The notes: a model not told the origin generated them from the letters alone. A DNA stretch of 64,000 nucleotides from Zhouia amylolytica (GCF_900116365.1 NZ_FPAG01000002.1:186001-250000); one strand, 5' to 3'. Shown: positions 8,278 through 17,162, counted from the stretch's first letter. Numbers and translations are program-made.

Positions 8278-10128
8278 ATGAATAAAAGAATTATTTCTGT
8301 TTGTACACTTGGATTGATGAGTGTGTATGCTATGGCTCAACAGAAAAAAAGCGATGTGGAACAACTGGAAGAAGTGGTTGTGTCTGATTCAAGATTTGAA
8401 TTAAAACGTGAGAATTCTGGTAAAACTGTTATCAAAATTAATAAACAGGAAATTGAGCGCAATCAGGGTAAAACATTAGCTGAGCTTATTAATACCAAGT
8501 CAGGAATTGAAATTAATGGAAGTAGGAGTAACGCGGGACAAAATTTAAGTACTTATGTTAGAGGTGGTTCCAACAGACAGGTTTTAGTTATAATTGATGG
8601 CGTACAAGTGTCTGATGCATCTCAATCTGCGAGTGAATATGATTTACGTATGTTGTCTTTAGGTGCTATTGAATCTATTGAGATTATTAAAGGGGCGGCC
8701 AGTACCTTATACGGAAGTGGTGCTGCAACAGCAGTTATTAATATTACAACCAAAAAAGCCGCAGCAAAATCCGTTGCATTAAATATCAACTCAAGTATCG
8801 GAACTAATCAGACGCATGATGATCAAAACTATAATCTTGCGGATTTCCATAATGATGTGACTTTGAATGGTAACGGAGGTAAATTAAATTACCTTGTAAG
8901 TTTTAATCAGCAGAACACCAATGGTATGTCAGCTGCGGCTGAACAGGCGAAAGAAAAAGATCCATTTTCAAAATATGCTGTTAATGCAAAGTTTGGCTAT
9001 GATTTTTGTGACTCATTTTCTTTTGGAGTTTATGGGAATTATACTGATATAGCATCTGCATATGATGCTGCGGCCTATACTGATGCAAATAATTGGTTTA
9101 ATAGTAAGCAATACCGAACCGGGTTAACATCTAAAATTAAATATAATGGAGGTTCGGTTAATATAAATGGAGCTTACAGTAAATATGACCGTGAATTTAT
9201 TTCAGCATATCCTTCAAGTTTTATAGCCGAAAACTGGGTAGTAGATGCTTACACAAAAAACACATTTAATAAGACCTTGTATACGATATTGGGGGTTAAT
9301 ATAGTAGATGATGAGACAGATTTTGAAAGTGCAGAATCTGCAACCAAAGTAGATCCGTATGCCAATGTTGTGTATGTTTCTGAATTTGGATTAAATATTA
9401 ATTCTGGTGTTCGTTGGAATAATCATAGCGAATATGGTTCTCATTTTACTTACAATATAAATCCATCTTATGTATTTACCTTTGATGATAACTATTTGAA
9501 ACTCTTCGGATCATACAGTACATCTTTTATTGCACCTTCGTTATCGCAATTATTTGGATTTTATGGACCAAATCCAGACTTGAAACCTGAAGAAGATAGA
9601 ACTATTGAAGGAGGAGCAGAATTTAAACTTGGACAAAAATTTAGGGTTAGTGCTTTATACTTCAACAGGGATGAAGAAAATTTAATAGCTTACGATTTCA
9701 ATCAAGGATACTATAATGTATCTGAGAAATCTTCTGCTCAGGGAGTAGAGGTAGAGGTTGTTGCAACCCCTGTTGAAGTATTAACTATCTCAGCGAATTA
9801 TGCGTTCACTGAGCGTAAAGATGTTGTGGCAATCAGAATACCTAAACACAAAGCAAATGCAACAGTGGGGTATACTATTTCTGATAAAACATTTGCTTCG
9901 ATAAGTTATCAATTTAACGGAGATCGACTGGATACTGATTTTAGTACTTTCAGTAATGTTACTTTAGATAGTTTTAGTTTAGTAGACTTTTATGCCAGCC
10001 ATCAGCTGTCAAAAAAAGTGAAATGTTTCGCAGGAGTCTACAATCTCTTAAATGAAGAATATACCGAGTTATTAGGGTATAATACTCGAGGAAGAAACGT
10101 TAGGTTAGGTTTTAGTATTACTTTGTAA
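8278..10128 (+). CDS. btuB: TonB-dependent cobalamin receptor
   Basis: 616 residues from ATG 8278. The upstream in-frame extension (from 8206) would place the signal peptide MNKRIISVCTLGLMSVYAMA internally and partly overlap the riboswitch expression platform. After the signal peptide comes a TonB-box-like EQLEEVVVSDSR, the plug domain (residues about 45-160, with NRQVLVIIDGVQV and IEIIKGAASTLYGSGA) and a 22-strand-type barrel ending in RLGFSITL with a C-terminal Leu. No carboxypeptidase-like N-terminal domain, so it is BtuB-like rather than SusC-like. Cobalamin specificity follows from the riboswitch in its leader and the divergent B12 genes. Confidence 0.9.
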   Translation: MNKRIISVCTLGLMSVYAMAQQKKSDVEQLEEVVVSDSRFELKRENSGKTVIKINKQEIERNQGKTLAELINTKSGIEINGSRSNAGQNLSTYVRGGSNRQVLVIIDGVQVSDASQSASEYDLRMLSLGAIESIEIIKGAASTLYGSGAATAVINITTKKAAAKSVALNINSSIGTNQTHDDQNYNLADFHNDVTLNGNGGKLNYLVSFNQQNTNGMSAAAEQAKEKDPFSKYAVNAKFGYDFCDSFSFGVYGNYTDIASAYDAAAYTDANNWFNSKQYRTGLTSKIKYNGGSVNINGAYSKYDREFISAYPSSFIAENWVVDAYTKNTFNKTLYTILGVNIVDDETDFESAESATKVDPYANVVYVSEFGLNINSGVRWNNHSEYGSHFTYNINPSYVFTFDDNYLKLFGSYSTSFIAPSLSQLFGFYGPNPDLKPEEDRTIEGGAEFKLGQKFRVSALYFNRDEENLIAYDFNQGYYNVSEKSSAQGVEVEVVATPVEVLTISANYAFTERKDVVAIRIPKHKANATVGYTISDKTFASISYQFNGDRLDTDFSTFSNVTLDSFSLVDFYASHQLSKKVKCFAGVYNLLNEEYTELLGYNTRGRNVRLGFSITL

Positions 10129-10143
10129 TGATTGTAATGGAGA

Positions 10144-10173
10144 AAAAGCCGCTTGAGGGAGCGGCTTTTCTTT
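10144..10173. terminator. Bidirectional terminator between btuB and S41 peptidase
   Basis: Inverted repeat AAAAGCCGCT (10144-10153) / AGCGGCTTTT (10160-10169) with a 6-base loop, A-rich on one side and T-rich on the other. It separates the convergent btuB and peptidase genes and can serve both. Confidence 0.85.
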
Positions 10174-10178
10174 TGTTT

Positions 10179-11612
10179 TTAGAAGTTCTTCAGTTTAACT
10201 TTTTCAGTCTCGATAAACATATTGTCTTTTAAAGGTCTGACTATTTTAGAGTCTTTAAAACTCTCTACAGGTCTTGTTATTTGTGGAATTGCTTTGGCTG
10301 CAACTCCGCTAATCTCCTGAAGTGCTCTTGCTAAAAGAGGTTCGTTTATATCTCCCAAAACTCCCATATTATCTAAATCTTCTCTTAATTCAATTTCAGG
10401 TTGGAAACCATCCGTATAATCTGAAAATCCAACTGAATTTTCATTTCGAGATATAATGGGTTGCATTCCCCATGTGTGATTAGGATTTAGAGTCTCATCA
10501 TCATATTGATAGCTTTCCGAGTCAAAAAGTGCAACGGATGCTTCATTTTTACCTACAGTTGTAGTTCCTATCTGGATCACTTCCATATATGGATCTAGTC
10601 CGTTAATGATTAATTCACTGGCCGAAGCTGTTCTTCCGGTGGTTAAAACATAAACTCTATTCAAGTTGAGTCCATTTATTGCTTCACCGTTAATAGAGGT
10701 TCTAAATTTATAGTCTGTCGCACTGTTTCCAAGAGCCGCCATAATTTTATTGTTATAACGTAATCGTATAAACAGGTCGTTGCTACTTTGCGAGCTAATC
10801 ATACTGGCTAAATTAGCAGACGAATTTACCGAACCCCCAGGGTTGTATCTTAAGTCGAGTATTAAATCAATAATACCATCAGCTTTAAATTGAGCAAAGG
10901 CATTATTAAGCTCATCATCAAATTGAGCGGTAAATCCATTGTACATTAAATAACCTATTTTTTGGTTATTGTAATCGATGGTTTTTGATATAAAAATCGG
11001 ATTTTCTGTGTAGTTATCAATCTTAGTTAAAGTAATTTCATTACCATTGGAGGTAAAAGCACCATTATCATAATCAGCCATATTCAGGGTATAACTATCG
11101 TTTGATCCGAATAGTAATTCGAAATAATTGGTGTCTGTTAATGTTTGCCCATCTACTCCTGTAAAAATATCTCCTCTGCTAATGTTTTTACCTTCAGCAT
11201 CAGTACCTGGAAGTATATACCAGACATATCCAAATATTTCATTCGACGAACCGTTTTTATAGCTAAGACCAAATTCGACACCATTGGTTTTAAAAATACC
11301 TTGTTGTGAGTTTAACAAGTCGTTATAGTCATCAGTGATATAGCTAAATCGATCTTCGGGATAGGAGAGCGCATCAAACAAGTTGAAGGGATCCGGATAA
11401 TTGTCTAAATATTTTGCATACTCTTCATTTGTAGAAAATCTATCATCAGCCAAGTCGCTTACTTCATCTTGCCAATAGTACCACAAGTTTAGTCCTTTCC
11501 AAATAAAATCTTGTATTTCAAGGTTATTATCCGGTACATAAACATTATCATCTCGATCCTCACAACTTACTATAGATAAAAATGCAATTGTAGAGAGTAT
11601 TAATTTTTTCAT
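10179..11612 (-). CDS. S41 family C-terminal-processing-type peptidase, lipoprotein (copy 1)
   Basis: 477 residues from ATG 11612, which begins a lipoprotein signal (KKLILSTIAFLSIVSC, then EDRDD). An upstream in-frame start at 11648 would overlap the preceding terminator. A PDZ-like region (about residues 105-180, GYVWYILPGTDAEGKNISRGD) is followed by the tail-specific protease domain: LRYNPGG, the nucleophile region GRTASASELIING and the Lys region TTTVGKNEAS. Acidic residues after the cysteine suggest surface exposure. Substrate unknown. It is a tandem paralogue of the next gene, with its own terminator between them. Confidence 0.87.
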   Translation of the reverse strand: MKKLILSTIAFLSIVSCEDRDDNVYVPDNNLEIQDFIWKGLNLWYYWQDEVSDLADDRFSTNEEYAKYLDNYPDPFNLFDALSYPEDRFSYITDDYNDLLNSQQGIFKTNGVEFGLSYKNGSSNEIFGYVWYILPGTDAEGKNISRGDIFTGVDGQTLTDTNYFELLFGSNDSYTLNMADYDNGAFTSNGNEITLTKIDNYTENPIFISKTIDYNNQKIGYLMYNGFTAQFDDELNNAFAQFKADGIIDLILDLRYNPGGSVNSSANLASMISSQSSNDLFIRLRYNNKIMAALGNSATDYKFRTSINGEAINGLNLNRVYVLTTGRTASASELIINGLDPYMEVIQIGTTTVGKNEASVALFDSESYQYDDETLNPNHTWGMQPIISRNENSVGFSDYTDGFQPEIELREDLDNMGVLGDINEPLLARALQEISGVAAKAIPQITRPVESFKDSKIVRPLKDNMFIETEKVKLKNF

Positions 11613-11646
11613 GTTTTTTAGATTGGGTTTTGGTGAGGTAAGATAC

Positions 11647-11671
11647 AAAAAAACCGCTCTAAAGAGCGGTT
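11647..11671 (-). terminator. Terminator between the two S41 peptidase genes
   Basis: On the minus strand, AACCGCTC-tttA-GAGCGGTT is followed by TTTTTTT (plus-strand A-run 11647-11653). It lies directly after the upstream peptidase gene, so the two paralogues are probably separate transcripts or only partly read through. Confidence 0.8.
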
Positions 11672-11695
11672 ATATATAGTTAATGCATACTAAAG

Positions 11696-13201
11696 TTACT
11701 TATTACCTTTAAACACATCATAATTTGATATCCTGCGGTAAGGCTTGTAATCGGTTGAACTCTTTAGTGTGTTTATTTGATATCTCTCATCATATGCTTC
11801 AAGACTTCTTTTTGCAGCAATGCCTGTTATTTGTTGAATAGCAATTGCCAATAGCGGCTCATTTTGATCACCCAATACCCCTAAGTTCGAAAGTACTTCT
11901 TTTTGAGAAATATCAGGCTCCAATCCATTCGTGAATTCACTAAATCCATTGGCATTTTTATTGGTTCCAACCAATGGCTGAAGGGCATATTTGTGGTTAG
12001 GGTTTGCATTCGAAACGGATGCATCATTAATTACAGCATATTTATAGATGCCCTGACTTGTATTGTCAACAAGGGTTATTGAAAATTCATTTTTACCAAC
12101 TGTTCTATCTCCAATGTGAATTACATCTATGTACGGCCTTAAGGAATTAATAACTAATTCTGATGCCGAGGCACTGTCGTCTGTGGCAATAATATAAACT
12201 TTTGAAAGGTTTAAACTATTTAAAGGGGTACCGTCTATATCTGAAACAAATGTGTTTTCTAAATCTTCAGAATTAAAAACCTCATTCCATTTGGTGTTCC
12301 ATGATTGTTCTGAAAACAGTTGTCCACTGAATTGTCCTGTAATTAAACTACCTAGCCTGGTAGCAGAAAGGACAGAACCTCCGGGGTTATATCTTAAATC
12401 TACAACCAAATCTGTAACACCGTTTGATTTAAATTCGCTAAATGCATCATTAAGCTGATTATCAAAATTACGGGTAAATTGGTTGTACATCAGATATCCG
12501 ATTTTTTTACCTTCTATATCTAATGTTTTGGAGATATGAATAGGATTCTCTGTTAATACTCCTTTTACAAGTTCAACATTCACACCGTTGGATTTGGTTT
12601 GATCATTTTCAATGGTTGCGAAATTTAGGGTGTATGTATCAGGGTTTAGTAAACTGAGGTTACTATTTGTAATACGCCCATTGGCATCTGTTTCGGCAAA
12701 TAATTCTGTTCCATTAACAGCGTAAAAAATATCTCCGCGTTTTATTCCTTTTGCTTCAGCATCACTTCCATTGACAATATATCTAACAATACCAATAACC
12801 TTGCTGCCTCCCTCTGGTGGTCTGGTAAGGACAAATTCTATTCCATTGGTTTTTGCAACTCCTGAAAAAGAATTGAATAAAATATCATAATCAGGTACTA
12901 TGGTGCTAAATCTATCCTTGTCTGATGTTATATCTTCAAAAAGTCCTTCTGGAGTTCCATATTTATTAAGAAATGTAAAAAACGAATTTTGATCACCAGA
13001 AAGATCGTCATCCAGATTTTCTACTTCATCTTGCCATAGGTACCACAGATTCATTGCGTCCCAAACAAATTTATTAATTTCACTTTCTAATACTACCGGT
13101 TCCGGATCAGGGGTTGGATCTGGGCTGTCATCCTTACTACAGCCAATAAATAAGCTGCTTACGAATATGACGATAATCCAATTTAAGTTTAAATATTTCA
13201 T
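11696..13201 (-). CDS. S41 family peptidase, lipoprotein (copy 2)
   Basis: 501 residues. Lipoprotein signal ends SSLFIGC followed by SKDDSPDPTPDPEP, a Pro/Asp linker typical of surface lipoproteins in this phylum. PDZ-like segment (IVRYIVNGSDAEAKGIKRGD), LRYNPGGSV, nucleophile DDSASASELVI and Lys in RTVGKNEFSI match copy 1 closely across the whole length, so the pair arose by duplication. The proteins differ most in the C-terminal tails. Function beyond serine proteolysis in the envelope is not evident. Divergent from the ECF sigma operon. Confidence 0.87.
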   Translation of the reverse strand: MKYLNLNWIIVIFVSSLFIGCSKDDSPDPTPDPEPVVLESEINKFVWDAMNLWYLWQDEVENLDDDLSGDQNSFFTFLNKYGTPEGLFEDITSDKDRFSTIVPDYDILFNSFSGVAKTNGIEFVLTRPPEGGSKVIGIVRYIVNGSDAEAKGIKRGDIFYAVNGTELFAETDANGRITNSNLSLLNPDTYTLNFATIENDQTKSNGVNVELVKGVLTENPIHISKTLDIEGKKIGYLMYNQFTRNFDNQLNDAFSEFKSNGVTDLVVDLRYNPGGSVLSATRLGSLITGQFSGQLFSEQSWNTKWNEVFNSEDLENTFVSDIDGTPLNSLNLSKVYIIATDDSASASELVINSLRPYIDVIHIGDRTVGKNEFSITLVDNTSQGIYKYAVINDASVSNANPNHKYALQPLVGTNKNANGFSEFTNGLEPDISQKEVLSNLGVLGDQNEPLLAIAIQQITGIAAKRSLEAYDERYQINTLKSSTDYKPYRRISNYDVFKGNK

Positions 13202-13243
13202 ATAATTAGCAAATAAGTGTATGTTTCATTGGTCTCTATGCAT

Positions 13244-13274
13244 CAAATTTACTTACATATACGAAATATTAAAA
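13244..13274 (-). promoter_or_regulatory. Candidate promoter for S41 peptidase copy 2
   Basis: On the minus strand, TAAATTTG (13251-13244) matches TAnnTTTG exactly. The TTTT at 13274-13271 is a 3 of 4 match to the -33 box with a 19-bp spacer. Predicted transcription start is about 37 bp before the ATG. Confidence 0.45.
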
Positions 13275-13279
13275 TTTTT

Positions 13280-13306
13280 GTAACAAAATTTATGGTCATT
13301 CGTCTT
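13280..13306 (+). promoter_or_regulatory. Candidate ECF-sigma promoter ahead of the sigma gene
   Basis: GTAAC at 13280-13284 and CGTCTT at 13301-13306 are separated by 16 bp. This AAC / CGTC pattern and spacing are typical of promoters read by ECF sigma factors. It lies 45 bp before an ECF sigma gene, implying autoregulation. A housekeeping TAnnTTTG box is absent here. Confidence 0.6.
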
Positions 13307-13350
13307 CCTAGTATAAAGCAGTATATTTAAGCTGCCAACCAAACCTAATA

Positions 13351-13860
13351 ATGAAACAAAGTGAGTTTTTAAATACTGTAATGCCTTTTAAGGATAAGCT
13401 GTTTAGAATGGCTAAAAGATTATTAGTATCAACTGAAGAAGCAGAAGATGCCACCCAGGAGGTGTTAATGAAACTATGGACTAAAAACACCACTTTATCG
13501 AAATATAAAAGTGTTGAAGCTTTTGCAATGACGATGACCAAAAATTATTGTCTTGATCGATTGAAATCTAAACAAGCTAATAATTTAAAGTTAGTTCATA
13601 GTAATTATACTGATGGTAATACATCATTGCAAAAGAAAGTAGAAGTTGCTGATAGTTTACAATGGATGACAAAAATAATGAATACATTGCCGGAGCAGCA
13701 GCGTATGGTTTTACAGTTAAGAGATATAGAACAATATGATTATGATGAAATAGCCGAGATGCTTGAAATGAATCAAACGGCTATCAGAGTGACCTTGTCA
13801 AGAGCCAGAAAGGCTGTTAGAGAACAATTGATAAAAAAGCACAACTATGGAATTGGTTAA
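13351..13860 (+). CDS. ECF-type RNA polymerase sigma factor (first system)
   Basis: 169 residues. Region 2 is seen in EAEDATQEVLMKLW, and region 4 in LPEQQRMVLQLRDIEQYDYDEIAEML plus the recognition helix TAIRVTLSRARKAVREQ. Small two-region sigma factors of this kind respond to envelope or stress signals and are held by an anti-sigma factor. The stop overlaps the next gene by 14 bp, consistent with translational coupling to its regulator. The probable ECF promoter just upstream suggests the gene activates its own operon, including the two DUF4252 genes. Confidence 0.93.
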   Translation: MKQSEFLNTVMPFKDKLFRMAKRLLVSTEEAEDATQEVLMKLWTKNTTLSKYKSVEAFAMTMTKNYCLDRLKSKQANNLKLVHSNYTDGNTSLQKKVEVADSLQWMTKIMNTLPEQQRMVLQLRDIEQYDYDEIAEMLEMNQTAIRVTLSRARKAVREQLIKKHNYGIG

Positions 13861-14287
13861 AAAAATAGAGTTATTAATAGAAAAGTATTTTGCTGCTGAG
13901 ACCACAGTGGCAGAAGAACAAGAGTTGAGAAACTATTTTTCACAGACGGATGTAGCGCCTCATTTGCAAGCGTATCAACCTATGTTTGTTTACTTTTCAA
14001 CGGAGCAACAAGAAAGTTATAGTAAAACAGTTTCACTAAAACCCAGAAGAAAAAAATATTTAGCGTGGATTTCTGTTGCCGCTATGATAGCAATTGTTGT
14101 GAGTGTGTGGGTTGCAAATCCATTCCAACCTAATAATTTAGGTACTTATGAGGATCCTGAAATAGCTTTTCAGGAAACTCAAAAAGCTCTTGAGTTTTTA
14201 TCAGCTAACCTTAATTTGGGGATAGAAGAGATAGGCCATTTAAAAGAGTTTGAACAAGCGAAAAACAAAATTTTAAAGAACAATTAA
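13847..14287 (+). CDS. Putative anti-sigma factor, single-pass membrane protein
   Basis: 146 residues: a cytosolic helical N-terminus (MELVKKIELLIEKYFAAETT, then EEQELRNYF), one membrane segment near residues 67-85 (YLAWISVAAMIAIVVSVWV), and a short periplasmic tail. This layout, and the 14-bp overlap with the sigma gene, is that of a Bacteroidota anti-sigma protein. I see no zinc-finger HxxxCxxC motif. The anti-sigma role is inferred from position and topology, not from a recognised catalytic or binding motif. Confidence 0.7.
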   Translation: MELVKKIELLIEKYFAAETTVAEEQELRNYFSQTDVAPHLQAYQPMFVYFSTEQQESYSKTVSLKPRRKKYLAWISVAAMIAIVVSVWVANPFQPNNLGTYEDPEIAFQETQKALEFLSANLNLGIEEIGHLKEFEQAKNKILKNN

Positions 14288-14299
14288 TTATTCAGAACT

Positions 14300-14827
14300 A
14301 TGAAAAAAATAGCATTAATATTAGTTATGGCTATGTTGCCTTTAGCAGGATTTTCTCAGTCAGTATTTGATAAGTTTGAGGATGCGAATGGTGTAAAAAC
14401 TTTTGTTGCCAGTAAAAAAGCATTTGAACTTTTTTCGAGGATAGAAACCAACGATCCTGAAGCAAAAGAATTTATGGAATTAACAAAAAACCTTACCAGT
14501 TTAAAGGTGTTTGCTACAGAGAATCCGAAGGTTGCTGCTGAAATGAAGGCCACAGTAGATAAATATTTATCAAACTCATCATTAGAAGAGCTAATGAGAG
14601 TAAAGGATGATGATACCAATGTTAAGTTTTATATTAAGGCAGGTAAGGATGATGACCATGTGAGTGAGTTGTTAATGTTTGTGAATGGAATAAAAGATGT
14701 TAATATAAATGGAGGGAAAATCGAAACAGTTCTACTAACCCTTACAGGAGACATTGACTTAAACAAGATTAGTACTTTAACTAGCAATATGAACCTACCG
14801 TCTGAATTAAATAAAGCTGGACAATAA
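14300..14827 (+). CDS. DUF4252 family secreted protein (copy 1)
   Basis: 175 residues with a cleavable signal peptide (MKKIALILVMAMLPLAGFSQ). The mature protein has the DUF4252 pattern: a helical N-terminal half (VKTFVASKKAFELFSRI) and a C-terminal segment predicted to form strands (VSELLMFVNGIKD, TVLLTLTGDIDLNKI). The family is found mostly in Bacteroidota and its biochemical function is unknown. It is the third gene of the ECF sigma operon and a likely target of the sigma factor. Confidence 0.75.
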   Translation: MKKIALILVMAMLPLAGFSQSVFDKFEDANGVKTFVASKKAFELFSRIETNDPEAKEFMELTKNLTSLKVFATENPKVAAEMKATVDKYLSNSSLEELMRVKDDDTNVKFYIKAGKDDDHVSELLMFVNGIKDVNINGGKIETVLLTLTGDIDLNKISTLTSNMNLPSELNKAGQ

Positions 14828-14840
14828 AATTTTAGTAACA

Positions 14841-14864
14841 ATCCCGCAATGAAAGTTGCGGGAT
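14841..14864. terminator. Strong hairpin between the two DUF4252 genes
   Basis: A perfect 9-bp stem, ATCCCGCAA (14841-14849) / TTGCGGGAT (14856-14864), with loop TGAAAG. Neither side carries a real T-run, so it may be a partial terminator or an mRNA-end stabiliser that sets different levels of the two proteins. Confidence 0.5.
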
Positions 14865-14880
14865 TAAAACCATTATTAAA

Positions 14881-15429
14881 ATGAAAACGATATATAAGTA
14901 TTTTACATTAGGAATTTTGGGAATTGTAATGACTTCATGTAACAATGGGAAAAGTTTACAGCAATATTTCGTCGATAGCTCAAATAACCCTGAATTTATT
15001 ACTTTCGATGTGTCTTCTAATATTTTGAGTATTGCGGAAGATGAGCTCACACCCAATCAGAAAGAAACATTACACTCGATTAAAAAATTGAATGTTCTGG
15101 CATTGAAGTTAGATGATAGTAATGAATCATTTTATAAGGAGGAAAAAGAAAAAATTAAAAATATTTTATCTAGTGATTCTTATCAGGAAATAATGCGATT
15201 CAATACTGGGAATGCTCGTGGGGTAGTGAAATTCTTGGGAGAAGATGATGCAATAGATGAAGTTATACTATATGGTTCTGACGATTCGAAAGGGTTTGCT
15301 TTATTACGTATACTCGGGGATAATATGAATGTTGAAAATGTTGGACAGTTAGTTGAAGTAATTCAAAAGGGAACTTTGGATCAAAGTCAGTTAGGAAGTA
15401 TAGGTAAAATATTTTCTGAGGTTAAATAA
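14881..15429 (+). CDS. DUF4252 family lipoprotein (copy 2)
   Basis: 182 residues. Unlike copy 1 it carries a lipoprotein signal (LGILGIVMTSC, then NNGKSL). The C-terminal half (GVVKFLGEDDAIDEVILYG, then LLRILGDNM) aligns in outline with copy 1, so they are distant paralogues with different localisation: one soluble in the periplasm, one membrane-anchored. Function unknown. It is the last gene before a strong terminator, and likely belongs to the ECF sigma regulon. Confidence 0.72.
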   Translation: MKTIYKYFTLGILGIVMTSCNNGKSLQQYFVDSSNNPEFITFDVSSNILSIAEDELTPNQKETLHSIKKLNVLALKLDDSNESFYKEEKEKIKNILSSDSYQEIMRFNTGNARGVVKFLGEDDAIDEVILYGSDDSKGFALLRILGDNMNVENVGQLVEVIQKGTLDQSQLGSIGKIFSEVK

Positions 15430-15459
15430 TGATTAATTTCATCAATCAAAAATCAATAA

Positions 15460-15490
15460 AAAAACTGCTTGAGACCAAGCAGTTTTTTTG
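15460..15490. terminator. Bidirectional terminator between DUF4252 operon and purB
   Basis: ACTGCTTG (15464-15471), loop AGAC, CAAGCAGT (15476-15483), flanked by an A-run on the left and TTTTTT on the right. It serves both convergent units. Confidence 0.9.
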
Positions 15491-15519
15491 TATTATATAA
15501 ATGATATCAGGTAACTTGA

Positions 15520-16863
15520 TTAGATACCAGTATAGGTACTAGGACTAATCTTTTTAAGTTCCTTTTTAATGTCATTTGAAACGTTAAGTGTATCAATAAA
15601 TGCTGCAATAGAAGTTTCGGTTATTTTCTCATTGGTTCGAGTAAGTCCTTTTAATGCTTCGTACGGATTCGGATATCCTTCACGCCTTAAAATGGTTTGA
15701 ATTGCTTCTGCAACCACCGCCCAATTGTCTTCTAAATCATTTTCTATTTTAGCTTCATTAAGTAATAACTTACCTAAGCCTTTTAACGTGGCATTAAAGC
15801 CTATGATAGTATGAGCGATGGGAACACCAACATTTCTTAATACAGTACTATCTGTTAAATCACGTTGAAGTCTTGATACAGGTAATTTAACCGATAAATG
15901 CTCAAATATAGCATTAGCGATTCCTAAATTTCCTTCTGAGTTTTCAAAATCAATCGGATTTACTTTGTGAGGCATAGCAGAAGAACCAACTTCACCGGCT
16001 TTTATTTTTTGCTTAAAGTAGTCCATCGAAATGTAGGTCCAAATATCGCGGTCTAAATCGATTACAATGGTATTGATTCTTTTAAGACTATCAAAAATAC
16101 TGGCCAGGTGATCATAGTGCTCAATTTGAGTAGTCGGGAATGAATAATGTAGCCCTAAAATCTCTTCTACAAAATGCTTACCAAATGCTTGCCAGTCTAT
16201 TTGTGGATAGGCAATGTGATGTGCATTGAAGTTACCAGTAGCACCCCCAAATTTAGCAGCATCTGGTGAATAGCGCAATAGACGTAGCTGCTCTTCAATT
16301 CGTGTAACAAATACTTGTAATTCTTTTCCCAAACGTGTAGGAGATGCAGGTTGGCCATGGGTCCGGGCTAACATTGGGATTTCGGCCCAGGTGGTTGCCA
16401 TCTCGTTTAATTTTTCAATTAAAAGTTTTAAGCAAGGCATATAAACCTGTATTAAAGCATCTTTTATTGAAAGGGGGATGGCAGTATTGTTGATATCTTG
16501 TGATGTTAAACCAAAATGGATAAACTCCTTATATTCAGAAATATTTAGCTCGTCAAATTTCGTTTTTATAAAATACTCCACAGCTTTCACATCGTGATTG
16601 GTGGTTTTTTCAATTTCCTTTATGGCTTGAGCATCAGCAGAAGAAAAATTATTATAAATTCCTTTGAGATCTTTATATAGATCCTTGTTGAAGTCTTCTA
16701 ACTGGGGTAATGGTAATTCACATAAAGCAATGAAATACTCTATTTCTACCAGCACTCTGTATTTGATTAATGCCTCTTCCGAAAAATAGGCAGATAGTGC
16801 TTGTGATTTGTCTCTATAGCGCCCATCGATAGGCGAAATGGCATTTAATGATGTTAGTTGCAT
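15520..16863 (-). CDS. purB: Adenylosuccinate lyase
   Basis: 447 residues, full length for the family. The fumarase/aspartase-superfamily signature GSSAMPHKVNPIDFE is near residue 285, with the catalytic-His regions TSQDINNTA and ARTHGQPASPTRLGKE earlier. It starts MQLTSLNAISPIDGRY, the usual PurB N-terminus. It acts twice in purine synthesis (SAICAR to AICAR, and adenylosuccinate to AMP). It is monocistronic here, with a terminator 30 bp downstream and a TACCTTTG promoter box 23 bp before the ATG. Confidence 0.96.
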   Translation of the reverse strand: MQLTSLNAISPIDGRYRDKSQALSAYFSEEALIKYRVLVEIEYFIALCELPLPQLEDFNKDLYKDLKGIYNNFSSADAQAIKEIEKTTNHDVKAVEYFIKTKFDELNISEYKEFIHFGLTSQDINNTAIPLSIKDALIQVYMPCLKLLIEKLNEMATTWAEIPMLARTHGQPASPTRLGKELQVFVTRIEEQLRLLRYSPDAAKFGGATGNFNAHHIAYPQIDWQAFGKHFVEEILGLHYSFPTTQIEHYDHLASIFDSLKRINTIVIDLDRDIWTYISMDYFKQKIKAGEVGSSAMPHKVNPIDFENSEGNLGIANAIFEHLSVKLPVSRLQRDLTDSTVLRNVGVPIAHTIIGFNATLKGLGKLLLNEAKIENDLEDNWAVVAEAIQTILRREGYPNPYEALKGLTRTNEKITETSIAAFIDTLNVSNDIKKELKKISPSTYTGI

Positions 16864-16885
16864 TGTGATGGTTTATAATAAAGGG

Positions 16886-16893
16886 CAAAGGTA
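16886..16893 (-). promoter_or_regulatory. Candidate -7 promoter element of purB
   Basis: TACCTTTG on the minus strand (16893-16886) is an exact TAnnTTTG match 23 bp from the purB start. The -33 region (around 16913-16918) is only a weak match. Confidence 0.4.
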
Positions 16894-17162
16894 AAGCTTA
16901 TAGTTAAAATATACTAACTAGTTAAAAAAGGATAATTATCTTTTTGGTCTTTGTTGTAAAACTAACTCGTTTAACCTTTTAGATTAAAAAGTAGATGATA
17001 AAGAAATCACAGATTTAGTTTTGACTTTCCGGTGAATTTTAAAAGCAAAATTTTAAACTTATTGGGTCGTTGAACAGCGTATAGGCTTGCCATTTTATAA
17101 TTTCAAGAGCTTCATGTTTACCGTATAGCCAAATGTTTTAGATAATTACCTCAATGAAATTA

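Noticed and set aside
13308-13541. Open frame antisense to the first ECF sigma gene
   Set aside because: It overlaps the sigma gene and its promoter, has no signal or domain, and the sigma frame has clear regions 2 and 4.
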